From Clostridia bacterium (GTDB lineage: Bacteria; Bacillota_A; Clostridia; Christensenellales; Aristaeellaceae), in assembly GCA_017464225.1 (NCBI GenBank), contig JAFUDW010000163.1, positions 1-21,640 of the forward strand: a DNA stretch of 21,640 bases, read 5' to 3'. The notes under the pieces are model-generated. The model was given only the letters and a program-made list of their open reading frames with translations. It was not told where the DNA came from and made no database searches. Shown in pieces: positions 1 through 6,954 of this stretch (its first letter is position 1; each line of letters opens with the position of its first letter). The translations under genes were made by a program, and so were the position numbers.

Positions 1-270
1 CCAACGACAACCCGTTCACGGGTAGCAAGTAACAGTTTACGCAGGAGGCAGACCGTATTAGCGCCTGCGAGGGCGCTGCTAGTATTCTAGGGCTTTGCCC
101 GCATATGAAAAACCACCGGCTTGGCCGGTGGATGATTATTTCCTTTTCTGGCGGCATTCGCGATCATACCGTCCGCGGCTTTATTAGGATATTCAGTCAT
201 TCCCTCAAAAAAGCCATTCTATTTGGGCCTTCATTTTTGTTGATTCTATCAGGTATTTTGAAATAAGCTA
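1..270. other. Leading intergenic stretch, no convincing gene
   Basis: No convincing gene is visible. A short open tail in one forward frame (reading NDNPFTGSK then TAA at 30-32) could be the end of a gene lying outside the window, but nothing identifies it. The stretch is more AT-rich than most of the window and contains one strong hairpin (see 108-131). The layout, a gene tail followed by a perfect CCACCGGC hairpin, resembles the 3' side of some small insertion sequences, but that is only an impression. Confidence 0.3.
108..131 (-). terminator. Rho-independent-type hairpin, U-tract on minus strand
   Basis: A perfect 8-bp stem CCACCGGC / GCCGGTGG with a 3-base loop lies at 113-131. On the minus strand it is followed directly by TTTTT (complement of 108-112), the form of an intrinsic terminator. 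On the plus strand it is followed by a weaker mixed AT stretch. No gene on the minus strand is recognised for it to terminate, so it may belong to a decayed element. Confidence 0.5.
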
Positions 271-301
271 TTGACCTGGAGTTAACTCCAGAGTATATAA
301 T
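271..301 (+). promoter_or_regulatory. MerR-type promoter and operator
   Basis: The -35 box TTGACC (271-276) and -10 box TATAAT (296-301) are separated by 19 bp, the overlong spacer typical of MerR-activated promoters. The spacer carries a perfect 16-bp palindrome CTGGAGTTAACTCCAG (276-291). This arrangement is the standard operator of MerR-family activators, which untwist the DNA to realign the two boxes. The next gene is a MerR regulator, so autoregulation and control of the whole downstream operon is the simple reading. Confidence 0.9.
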
Positions 302-343
302 GATCAAGGATCATGGATCAAAAGAGAGGGAAGGGGTGCGGGG

Positions 344-736
344 ATGACGATTGCTCAGGCAGCAGAGAAGTTTGATTTGACGCCGGATACGCTTCGGTAT
401 TATGAAAAGATTGGCTTGATTCCGCCCATTCAGCGAAGCGCAGGTGGTATTCGCAATTATACGGATGATGATTGCGGATGGATTTCCTTCATAAAATGTA
501 TGCGCTCAGCTGGTGTGAGTGTAGAAACGCTGGTTGAATATGTACGTCTATTCCATGAAGGTGACAGCACGATAACTCAGCGAAAGCAGCTACTGATGGA
601 TGAACGGGGAAAGATCGTGATGCGGATCAAAGAATTAAACGATGTGCTTTCCCGCTTGGATTGGAAACTGGAAGGATATGAGGAACGATTGCTGGCTTGT
701 GAAAAAGGCTTGCGCCGAAAGGAGGAACAATCGTGA
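344..736 (+). CDS. MerR-family transcriptional regulator, AdhR/NmlR-like
   Basis: The 130-residue protein has an N-terminal winged HTH (residues about 2-20, with the LRYYEKIGLI signature at 17-26), a wing around GGIRNY (34-39) and a C-terminal coiled coil (about 79-115) for dimerisation. Length and layout fit MerR regulators lacking a metal-binding tail. Cys52 in the IKCMRSAG stretch is at the position of the aldehyde-reactive cysteine of Bacillus AdhR; a second Cys is at 44. A sensor of reactive aldehydes or quinones is therefore plausible, but inferred. The start at 344 follows a GGGAAGGGG ribosome site, and the stop overlaps the next gene's GTG start by 4 bases (GTGA), implying translational coupling. 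The upstream promoter carries a matching MerR palindrome. Confidence 0.88.
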   Translation: MTIAQAAEKFDLTPDTLRYYEKIGLIPPIQRSAGGIRNYTDDDCGWISFIKCMRSAGVSVETLVEYVRLFHEGDSTITQRKQLLMDERGKIVMRIKELNDVLSRLDWKLEGYEERLLACEKGLRRKEEQS

Positions 737-1704
737 AACGACTATTCATTCTCTTTCTATGCCTGGCTCTCTTTGGCAGCGCAGCCTTGGCTGAGGACGC
801 GGTGTCCTCCGCCACATTGTCAGTCACTGCCCTGCCCGAGCTCAAGGCGGCGGAAAGCCCCGTCCTGGTCGCGTACTTTTCAACGGATGATACGATCCGC
901 GCCGCTGCATATATCGTTGCTGACACGCTCTCAGCCGATCTGTTTGAAATCCAGCCGGCGGAACCCTATACGGATGAGGACTTGAATTACCGCGACAGCG
1001 GGTCCAGGGCGACGGTTGAACAGCGAGACAGCATGGCCCGCCCTGCGCTGTCCACGCTTCCCGATAACATCAGCCAATATGATACGCTGATCCTGGGCTA
1101 TCCCATCTGGTGGGGGCAAGCGCCTAAAATCATTTATACATTCCTGGAAAGTATAGATACCACCAACCTGACGATCATTCCATTCTGTACCTCCGGCTCG
1201 TCGGGCGTTGGCGCCAGCGACACGAACCTGTATGCGCTGACAGATTCCAGCGCCGTGTGGCGGCGAGCGGTAAGGATCGACAATGGCAATACCGAGGAGA
1301 ATATCCGGGCCTGGGCGTCATCGTTGGGGATTTTCAAGGAGGAAGCAAATGTGTTTTATCTTCATGTGAACGACGCGGTGCTGCCGGTGACCTCCTCCGA
1401 CAATTCATCTGCTGAAGCTTTGTTGGAGCTGCTTCGCCAAGGGGACATCTCCGTTTCCATGCGCGACTATGGGAATTTTGAGAAGGTGGGGCCGTTGGGA
1501 ACGAACCTGCCAAGAAATGATGAAGACATCACCACAACGCCGGGGGATGTGATCCTCTATCAGGGCAATCAGATCACCATTTATTATGATGTGAACCGCT
1601 GGGATTTTACGAAGCTGGGACACATTGACGGGATCAGCCAGGCGGAACTAAAGAGTATTCTGGGCAGCGGAGACGTAACGGCCGTGCTGTCCGTGAACCC
1701 ATAA
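733..1704 (+). CDS. Secreted flavodoxin fused to a cyclophilin-like domain
   Basis: The 323-residue protein begins with a signal peptide (residues 1 to about 20, cleavage after ALA; no lipobox immediately at the cleavage site). A flavodoxin domain follows (about 43-198): VLVAYFSTDDTIRAAA is the phosphate-loop strand and turn, LILGYPIWWGQAP the typical central motif, and PFCTSGSSGVG the later FMN-contacting loop. Residues about 205-320 fit the cyclophilin-like fold (DUF369 type, with the FEKVGPLGTNLP and ITTTPGDVILY motifs). This two-domain arrangement is known in anaerobes next to aldo/keto reductases. The GTG start overlaps the MerR stop by 4 bases and is preceded by AAAGGAGG. Likely role: an exported FMN electron carrier or reductase in the MerR-controlled redox operon; substrate unknown. 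Confidence 0.85.
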   Translation: MKRLFILFLCLALFGSAALAEDAVSSATLSVTALPELKAAESPVLVAYFSTDDTIRAAAYIVADTLSADLFEIQPAEPYTDEDLNYRDSGSRATVEQRDSMARPALSTLPDNISQYDTLILGYPIWWGQAPKIIYTFLESIDTTNLTIIPFCTSGSSGVGASDTNLYALTDSSAVWRRAVRIDNGNTEENIRAWASSLGIFKEEANVFYLHVNDAVLPVTSSDNSSAEALLELLRQGDISVSMRDYGNFEKVGPLGTNLPRNDEDITTTPGDVILYQGNQITIYYDVNRWDFTKLGHIDGISQAELKSILGSGDVTAVLSVNP

Positions 1705-1722
1705 AACGAGAGGAGAATGGAT

Positions 1723-2844
1723 ATGAAAAAACTTGGATTTGGCCTCATGCGGCTGCCGGTGAACGATCCCATGAACCAGGCGGATGTTGACGTGGAGCAG
1801 GTCAAAAAAATGGTGGATCTGTTCATCGAAAACGGCTTTACCTATTTTGATACCGCTTGGATGTATAACAATTTTGCCAGCGAAAGCGTGGCGAAGGCCG
1901 CTTTGGTGGATCGTTACCCGCGGGATAGCTTTACCTTGGCGACCAAGCTGCACAGCGCCTTCTTCAACAGCCTTGAGGATCGGGACAAAGTTTTCAACGA
2001 GCAGCTGCGCAAGACGGGCGCCGGCTATTTTGATTACTACCTGCTTCACGGGATCGAGGCCGGCAGCTATCCGCACTTTGAAAAATTCGATTGCTTCAAC
2101 TGGCTGCTGGACAAGAAGGCCCAGGGGCTGGTGAAGCATGCAGGCTTTTCCTTCCACGATTCACCGGAATTGCTGGATGAAATCCTGACAAAGCATCCTG
2201 AAATGGAGTTTGTGCAATTGCAGATCAACTACCTGGATTGGGAAAGTCCATGGATTCAGTCCCGCAAAGTGTACGAGGTGGCGGTCAAGCACGGGAAGCC
2301 CGTGATCGTCATGGAGCCGGTAAAGGGCGGCACGCTGGCAAAGGTGCCGCCGGAAGCGGAAAATTTACTGAAATCGGCTGCGCCTGACTTGTCCGTTCCT
2401 TCCTGGGCCATTCGCTTTGCCGCCAGCCTGCCCGGCGTGATGGCGGTCCTCTCCGGTATGAGCAGTATTGCCCAAATGGAGGATAACCTGAGCTATATGA
2501 AGGATTTTCAGCCGCTTACAGAAGAGGATGTGGCGCTGACAGAGAAAGTTGCCGCCATCATCAACGCTCAGATCGCCGTTCCCTGCACGGGCTGTTCCTA
2601 CTGCACAGGCGGCTGTCCCATGCAAATCGCCATCCCCAAATATTTCAGCCTGTACAATGAGGATATGCGTGAAAATCTGGCGGAAAAAGGCTGGACGGTG
2701 AACTTTACCAACTATGATAAGCTGACGGAAAAATTCGGGAAAGCGGGCGACTGCATCGGCTGCGGTCAGTGCGAAAGCGTCTGTCCTCAGCATCTGCCCA
2801 TCATCGAAAAACTGCGGGATGTTTCCGCTCATTTCGATCATTGA
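1723..2844 (+). CDS. Aldo/keto reductase with C-terminal 4Fe-4S domain
   Basis: The 373-residue protein has an N-terminal TIM-barrel aldo/keto reductase with a complete catalytic tetrad by position: Asp43 and Tyr48 (FDTAWMYN), Lys75 (LATKLH) and His109 (YLLHG). The C-terminal part carries two cysteine motifs, CTGCSYCTGGCP and CIGCGQCESVCP, each spaced C-x2-C-x2-C-x3-C as in bacterial 4Fe-4S ferredoxins. It probably passes electrons between NAD(P)H or ferredoxin/flavodoxin and a carbonyl substrate. Start choice: ATG 1717 lies only one base after AGGAG (1711-1715), whereas ATG 1723 is seven bases away and gives the conserved MKKLGFGLMRLP beginning, so 1723 is preferred. It lies 18 bases behind the flavodoxin gene in the same operon. 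Confidence 0.9.
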   Translation: MKKLGFGLMRLPVNDPMNQADVDVEQVKKMVDLFIENGFTYFDTAWMYNNFASESVAKAALVDRYPRDSFTLATKLHSAFFNSLEDRDKVFNEQLRKTGAGYFDYYLLHGIEAGSYPHFEKFDCFNWLLDKKAQGLVKHAGFSFHDSPELLDEILTKHPEMEFVQLQINYLDWESPWIQSRKVYEVAVKHGKPVIVMEPVKGGTLAKVPPEAENLLKSAAPDLSVPSWAIRFAASLPGVMAVLSGMSSIAQMEDNLSYMKDFQPLTEEDVALTEKVAAIINAQIAVPCTGCSYCTGGCPMQIAIPKYFSLYNEDMRENLAEKGWTVNFTNYDKLTEKFGKAGDCIGCGQCESVCPQHLPIIEKLRDVSAHFDH

Positions 2845-2963
2845 TCCTGCAGCGGTTCAAAGAAAGGAACGCCCCGGCATACTTGCGGGAAGATTTCGGA
2901 GCAAAGCTTATATTCCGGATGAACCGTCTGAGAGGGTCTCAGGAAATAAGGAGTTGAAATACA

Positions 2964-3490
2964 ATGAAAAAGATGATACGGTTTTTTTGCCTGACGCTCC
3001 TGCTTTCTTTGATTTGTTCCTGTGCCTTATGATGAGCAGCATCCTGCTGAACCCGCAGCTATTATTCTATTCGGCTGCGTTGGGACAAACAGCGGTCGTT
3101 ATTCGCTTTGTCAGCTGCTTTCTGTGCGGATGCGTCGCCGGGTAGCTGATCCGCCTGCTTTACAGCGGAAAGGGCAAATCCTTCTTCGATTTCACCGGCT
3201 TTCGGGAAGGGAAAAGCCGGGATACCGACCCCAATATGCTGCTGGCCGCGACCATCGGGGTGCCCGTCTATATGTGCGGAGGCGGCACCATTCCGCTGCT
3301 CCAGCAATAGCTGGCGGACGGCATGAGCATGGGCAGCGCGGCGGCCTTCATGATCACCGGCCCAGCCACGAAAATCACCAACCTGGGCGCCATGAAGATC
3401 GTGCTGGGCTGGAAACGGTTCATCCTGTATCTCTTGTTCTCCATGTTTTTTGCATGGGGCACGGGGATGATCGTGGACTTTATACCATGA
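2964..3490 (+). pseudogene. Remnant of a YraQ/COG0701-type permease
   Basis: An AAGGAG (2948-2953) and ATG (2964) open a signal-like stretch (MKKMIRFFCLTLLLSLICSC) that stops at 3030-3032. Another frame then reads NPQLLFYSAALGQ and a membrane segment ending FLCGCVAG, TAG (3143-3145), LIRLLYSG to IPLLQQ, TAG (3305-3309 region), then LADGMSMGSAAAF, TGPATKITNLGAMKIV and a last membrane helix, ending at 3488-3490. The GxPxYxxGGGTIPL and AFMxTGPATKI blocks are those of the COG0701 predicted permeases. At both TAG codons the family context suggests Trp (TGG), and a central block between DPNMLL and AATIGVP appears to be missing. So the gene carries at least a frameshift, two nonsense codons and a probable deletion. 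Confidence 0.7.
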
Positions 3491-3506
3491 TCCCACGGAA
3501 GGAAGT

Positions 3507-3542
3507 ATGCCCGGCATGATGCAAGAGATGAACAGCTTATGA
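3507..3542 (+). CDS. 11-codon mini-ORF coupled to the phosphatase gene
   Basis: ATG 3507 follows GGAAGGAAG (3497-3505) and reads MPGMMQEMNSL before TGA at 3540-3542. That stop overlaps the ATG of the next gene (3539) as ATGA. The phosphatase gene itself has no good ribosome site at proper distance, so its translation may depend on ribosomes terminating on this mini-ORF. It could also be the remnant of a gene lost when the permease decayed. No function of the peptide itself is claimed. Confidence 0.35.
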   Translation: MPGMMQEMNSL

Positions 3543-4135
3543 TTTATATCATCCGACACGGAAAAACCGCTATGAACCAGGCAAACGTCCTCCAGGGGCG
3601 CAGCGACTGCCCCCTGAGCGAGGAGGGCGTCCGTCAGGCGGAGGAGGCCGCAAAGCGGCTGCGGGGCATCCGGTTTTCTTATGTATTCAGCAGCCCGCTG
3701 ATCCGCGCCGTTCAGACGGCCCGGATCGTTGCGCCCTGCGTTTCCCCGAAGCTTGACGATCGGCTGATCGAGATGGATTACGGCCCTTACGAAGGCGTCA
3801 GCCTGGATCATATGCCGCCGGAGATCCTCACTTTTTTCAGCGACTTTATCCGCAATCCTGCGCCCCAGGGCATGGAACCCCTTGCCGACGTGGTAAAACG
3901 GGCGGGGGCATTCCTGGAAGAGATCCGCTTTTTGCCCGGCGATATCCTGATTTCTACCCACGCCATTGCCATGAAGGGCTTATTGGAATATCTGACGCCT
4001 GACGCCCAGGGGGCCTTCTGGGGAAAGTACATCGGCAATTGCGCCATCTACGCGGTGGAAAATCAATACGGGAAATACTGCATGGCGAAAGAATTACGCA
4101 GTGGGGAAGAAGCAAAGAAGACGCGGGGCGAATAG
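3539..4135 (+). CDS. Histidine phosphatase family protein (phosphoglycerate mutase-like)
   Basis: The 198-residue protein has the RHG catalytic motif at residues 6-8 (His7 is the phospho-acceptor), Arg56 in SSPLIRAVQTA, an acidic residue Glu78 in LIEMDYGPYEG as likely proton donor, and the second catalytic His141 in STHAIAMKG. This is the branch-1 histidine phosphatase pattern; family members include PhoE-, CobC- and GpmB-like enzymes, and the sequence alone does not fix the substrate. The start at 3539 overlaps the stop of an 11-codon reading frame (ATGA) and has only a weak ribosome site of its own. It is followed after 20 bases by an aldo/keto reductase gene, so it belongs to the MerR-controlled operon. 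The role there is unknown. Confidence 0.87.
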   Translation: MIYIIRHGKTAMNQANVLQGRSDCPLSEEGVRQAEEAAKRLRGIRFSYVFSSPLIRAVQTARIVAPCVSPKLDDRLIEMDYGPYEGVSLDHMPPEILTFFSDFIRNPAPQGMEPLADVVKRAGAFLEEIRFLPGDILISTHAIAMKGLLEYLTPDAQGAFWGKYIGNCAIYAVENQYGKYCMAKELRSGEEAKKTRGE

Positions 4136-4155
4136 AACACAGGAGGGAAATTGAT

Positions 4156-5301
4156 ATGGAATACAGGCTTTTGGGAAACACCGGACTTCGGGCCAGCGTG
4201 ATCGGCATGGGCTGCGAGGGCATGAGCGAGGAAAATTACCGCATGTGCGGCAAAATGTTCGATGCCGCGGAAGAATTGGGCGTGAACTATTTTGATCTGT
4301 ACGCCTCCGATCCTCAGCTGCGAAAAGCTGTGGGGCAGGCTTTGAAGGGACGGCGGGAAAAGTTTATCATCCAGTCCCACATCTGTTCCGTATGGAAAAA
4401 CGGCCAATACCTGCGCACCCGGAATTTGGATGAGGTGAAGGCCGGGTTTGAGGAAATGATGGCCCTTCTGGACGTCGATTTCATCGACGTGGGCATGATC
4501 CATTACTGCGACGCCATGGCCGACTGGGAAACCATCGTAAACAACGGTATCCTGGATTACGCGAGAGAGCTCAAGCGGCAGGGCAGGATCAAGCACGTTG
4601 GCCTGTCCAGCCACAATCCGCTGGTGGCGGAGCGGGCGATCCATGAGGGCGGCATCGAGGTGCTGATGTTCTCCGTGAACCCCTGCTATGATCTCCAGCC
4701 TGCCAATGAGGATGTGGAGGAGCTTTGGAACGACAGCAATTATGAAAAGCAGCTGACCAATATGGACCCGGACCGGCAGCGGCTGTACGAGGTCTGCCAC
4801 CGGAAAGACGTGGGCGTCACGGTGATGAAAGCCTTTGGCGGCGGCGATCTGCTGGGCAGCAACCAGATCGCCGGCGTCAAGCTGACGGTGAACCAGTGCA
4901 TCGCCTATGCCCTGTCCCGCCCGGCGGTATCGGTGGTGCTGGCGGGGGCTCACAGCGTGGAGCAGCTAAGGCGCAGCGCCGCCTATTGCGAGGCCGGCCC
5001 GGAAGAAAGGGATTACGCCGCCGCCTTGGCTTCTTTCCCCCGGGTCAGCTGGGTGGGCAAGTGCATGTATTGCAGCCACTGCGAGCCCTGCCCCAAATTC
5101 ATCGATATCGCCTCTGTCACCAAATTCCTGCATCTGGCGCAGGCCCAGGGCGGTATCCCGGAAACCGTCCGGGAACATTACAAGGCGCTTGCCCATCACG
5201 CCGGTGACTGCATCCAGTGCGGCGCTTGCGAAAGCCGCTGCCCCTTCGGCGTGCAGATCCGGGAAAACATGAAGCAAGCCAAAGAAGTATTTGGATACTG
5301 A
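4156..5301 (+). CDS. Divergent aldo/keto reductase-like protein with two 4Fe-4S motifs
   Basis: The 381-residue protein starts at ATG 4156 after AGGAGGG (4141-4147), opening with MEYRLLGNTGLRAS as aldo/keto reductases do. The barrel is followed by ferredoxin-type cysteines: CMYCSHCEPCP (near residues 304-314) and CIQCGACESRCP (near 356-367). The catalytic tetrad is irregular: Asp47 is present, Tyr is two rather than five residues later (FDLYAS), the usual Lys position reads Gln-Ser-His (73-75), and only His116 (MIHYCD) looks normal. It may have a different chemistry or serve mainly in electron transfer. It is the last gene of the operon, and downstream lies a non-coding repeat. It differs clearly from the first aldo/keto reductase at 1723, so this is not a recent duplication. 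Confidence 0.87.
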   Translation: MEYRLLGNTGLRASVIGMGCEGMSEENYRMCGKMFDAAEELGVNYFDLYASDPQLRKAVGQALKGRREKFIIQSHICSVWKNGQYLRTRNLDEVKAGFEEMMALLDVDFIDVGMIHYCDAMADWETIVNNGILDYARELKRQGRIKHVGLSSHNPLVAERAIHEGGIEVLMFSVNPCYDLQPANEDVEELWNDSNYEKQLTNMDPDRQRLYEVCHRKDVGVTVMKAFGGGDLLGSNQIAGVKLTVNQCIAYALSRPAVSVVLAGAHSVEQLRRSAAYCEAGPEERDYAAALASFPRVSWVGKCMYCSHCEPCPKFIDIASVTKFLHLAQAQGGIPETVREHYKALAHHAGDCIQCGACESRCPFGVQIRENMKQAKEVFGY

Positions 5302-5328
5302 TGCTGAACGCTGCATAAAGGCGGACAC

Positions 5329-5690
5329 CTGAAAACAGGAATTTGGTGGGAGGAAGGACGTTAAGTGGCGCCGCCCCTTAAGACCCCTGCCAGGCTGCGG
5401 CGGATGTTACTTGGCGTCGTAAACGGGCAACTTCCCGCAGTTGATTGAAATTGGGTGGACGCAAAGAGCGCATCGGAAATACGCCGCAACGCAAAAACGA
5501 CTGGAAACGAGCAAGCTCGATCCAGCCGTTTTGCATATGCGGCTATGACGCTGACGCGTCATTGACGTCGGCAAGCCGCCGTCATTTCCGGCGCGGATGA
5601 TACGTTGAAACTTTCAATATCAAACCTCAGTCTGAGGTAGGCACGCGCAGCGGGCCGAGGATTGCCCAGCAATCCCGAAAATGGCAAGGG
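5329..5690 (+). repeat. Dispersed structured repeat, copy 1
   Basis: This non-coding stretch between two convergent genes closely matches 19049-19421 in the same orientation. Block A (5428-5596) aligns without gaps to 19160-19328 with about 10 differences in 169 bases; block B (5628-5690) aligns without gaps to 19359-19421 with about 4 differences in 63. The 5' part has a hairpin at 5361-5381 (TTAAGTGGC / GCCCCTTAA, one mismatch). Block A holds the inverted pairs CGAGC/GCTCG, ATGACGC/GCGTCAT and GACGTCGGC/GCCGCCGTC; block B holds GGATTGC/GCAATCC. The head (5329-5355) is also matched by 21357-21384. Reading frames across it are not credible. Confidence 0.85.
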
Positions 5691-5775
5691 TGGGCGCCGG
5701 ATCGCTGCGCGTCTGCCATCCAGTCCACGCAGAGCGGCAGGGACAAAGCGGCTTTTCGCTGCGGAAGCGAGCCTG

Positions 5776-6630
5776 TCAGATGAGCGAGACCTCCATGCGT
5801 TCGCCCAAACGGAGGACTTTGTTTGCGGGCTGCTGGGGAAGCGCGGCGCAGGCTTGAACAAAATCCTCGGGTTCAGCCGTGTTTCCACGGACCATATCGT
5901 AATGCATGGGGATGGAAAGCCCAAATTTCAGGGAAGCGGCCAGGCCGGCTGCCTCCTCGGCATTCATATTGCCCACGATCCCCCGGGCGTGCCGTTCCGC
6001 ATCTCTTCCATTGATTGGCATGAAGGCGATATCGGCCGAACCGGCATCGCGTAGATCGGAAAGCAGGCGATCTGTTGCCAGCGTATCTCCCGCATGGAAG
6101 ATCCGCAGATTGCCCAGCGTAAAATGATAGCCCAGGAAATAATGGCGTCCGGCCTCGTCCGTGCAATATTCTTCGTGCGCCGCGGCGATGGGCAGCGCCG
6201 TATCGGATGGAGAGAGGGGAATGGGGCGCCCGGCCTCGGCGGCGATGATCCGCGACGGGGCAATGCCGCCGTCGATCAGCACGTTAGCTACCGGCGCAGG
6301 GACGACAAAGCGGGTTTTATCGCTGGCTTTGCTGATGGGCAGCAGCGTTTTCATGTTCAAATGATCGGCGTGATTGTGCGAGCAAAAAACATAATCGGCA
6401 AAGTCCGCCGTTTCCGGAGCAAACAGGGGGGGATACAGCCGCCGGGTATGCCCTTGCGCATCCGTTAAATCGTTCAGCACAGGATCGATAACGATGGCAA
6501 GCGCGCCGTGACGGATCACAAGCCCCATTTGGCCGATATACCATATTGTTACTGCATCCGCGGCAGGCAATGTTTTCATGCTGTCCGGCAGCAGGCGGAA
6601 ATCCTTTGTTTCATTTGTGATGATTCGCAT
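5776..6630 (-). CDS. UlaG-like metallo-beta-lactamase-fold hydrolase
   Basis: The 284-residue protein carries the metal-binding motif HNHADH (residues 85-90, HxHxDH), preceded by the strand IVIDPVLND. Later ligands are probable in AAHEEY, FHAGDT and MHYDM. The phrases PINGRD and GNMNAEEAAGLA match the UlaG branch of the superfamily, whose founder is L-ascorbate-6-phosphate lactonase. A lactone or phosphosugar substrate is possible, but the actual substrate is unknown. The start is supported by GGAGGAG just upstream (complement of 6637-6643 region). Its promoter (6700-6728) contains a LacI-type operator also present in the divergent TRAP operon and in the lacI-family gene, so hydrolase and transporter are probably induced together. 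It ends into repeat copy 1. Confidence 0.85.
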   Translation of the reverse strand: MRIITNETKDFRLLPDSMKTLPAADAVTIWYIGQMGLVIRHGALAIVIDPVLNDLTDAQGHTRRLYPPLFAPETADFADYVFCSHNHADHLNMKTLLPISKASDKTRFVVPAPVANVLIDGGIAPSRIIAAEAGRPIPLSPSDTALPIAAAHEEYCTDEAGRHYFLGYHFTLGNLRIFHAGDTLATDRLLSDLRDAGSADIAFMPINGRDAERHARGIVGNMNAEEAAGLAASLKFGLSIPMHYDMVRGNTAEPEDFVQACAALPQQPANKVLRLGERMEVSLI

Positions 6631-6699
6631 TTGTTCTCCTCCGCTGAAAAGGTAAGGAACCTGTGAACGGCGTCAACGATCACTTGATTATCCCATTCC

Positions 6700-6728
6700 A
6701 TTATAAAACGATTGCGTATAATAATCAA
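6700..6728 (-). promoter_or_regulatory. Promoter of the UlaG-like hydrolase gene
   Basis: Read on the minus strand: -35 TTGATT (complement of 6723-6728), a spacer of exactly 17 bp, and -10 TATAAT (complement of 6700-6705). The LacI-type operator at 6705-6714 lies in the spacer and touches the -10 box, a position where a bound repressor would block RNA polymerase. Confidence 0.75.
6705..6714. promoter_or_regulatory. LacI-family operator O1
   Basis: AAAACGATTG, one base from the pseudo-palindrome CAAnCGnTTG with the central CG usual for LacI-family sites. The 13 bases AAACGATTGCGTA (6706-6718) recur exactly at 6868-6880 before the TRAP operon, 162 bp downstream. It overlaps the hydrolase promoter. 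Confidence 0.7.
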
Positions 6729-6832
6729 GAGCAAATTTGCATTTTGTTTGCATAAATCAGTGTAAATAAATTAAAATTTGGACTTATACGACAAATAGTG
6801 GGAAATTAAATGAAAAAAATTTAAAAAAGCTG

Positions 6833-6861
6833 TTGACAACTCGCTTCTATGTCTGTATACT
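6833..6861 (+). promoter_or_regulatory. Promoter of the TRAP transporter operon
   Basis: A consensus -35 TTGACA (6833-6838), 17-bp spacer and -10 TATACT (6856-6861). It is preceded by an AT-rich stretch (about 6755-6830) that could act as an UP element, and further up by GCAAATTTGC (6731-6740) and two TTTGCAT direct repeats 11 bp apart (6736 and 6747), which might be an activator site. Confidence 0.85.
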
Positions 6862-6866
6862 AAAGA

Positions 6867-6876
6867 CAAACGATTG
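6867..6876. promoter_or_regulatory. LacI-family operator O2
   Basis: CAAACGATTG, a full match to CAAnCGnTTG, centred on the expected transcription start of the TRAP operon just after the -10 box. The identical ten bases occur at 10009-10018 before the LacI-family gene. Position and identity together indicate a repressor site. Confidence 0.8.
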
Positions 6877-6954
6877 CGTAATCCGATGCCAAGGATGCGC
6901 ACGGGACCGTTGAAGCCTGTTTCCCATTACACGACCATGAAAAAGGAGGATACC

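Noticed and set aside
87..200. A 37-codon minus-strand frame (starting MTEYPNKAADGM)
   Set aside because: It reads through the terminator hairpin at 108-131, its GAGGGA lies too close to the ATG, and the product is not recognised.
2964..3032. A tiny lipoprotein (22 codons ending CSCAL)
   Set aside because: Better explained as the start of the decayed permease gene; in a second frame the membrane protein continues directly.
5559..5924. Minus-strand frames across both repeat copies (here and 19338-19703) sharing an LPFSGLL-NPRPA stretch
   Set aside because: The shared peptide only reflects the DNA repeat; both frames run over hairpins or into neighbouring genes and have no ribosome site.
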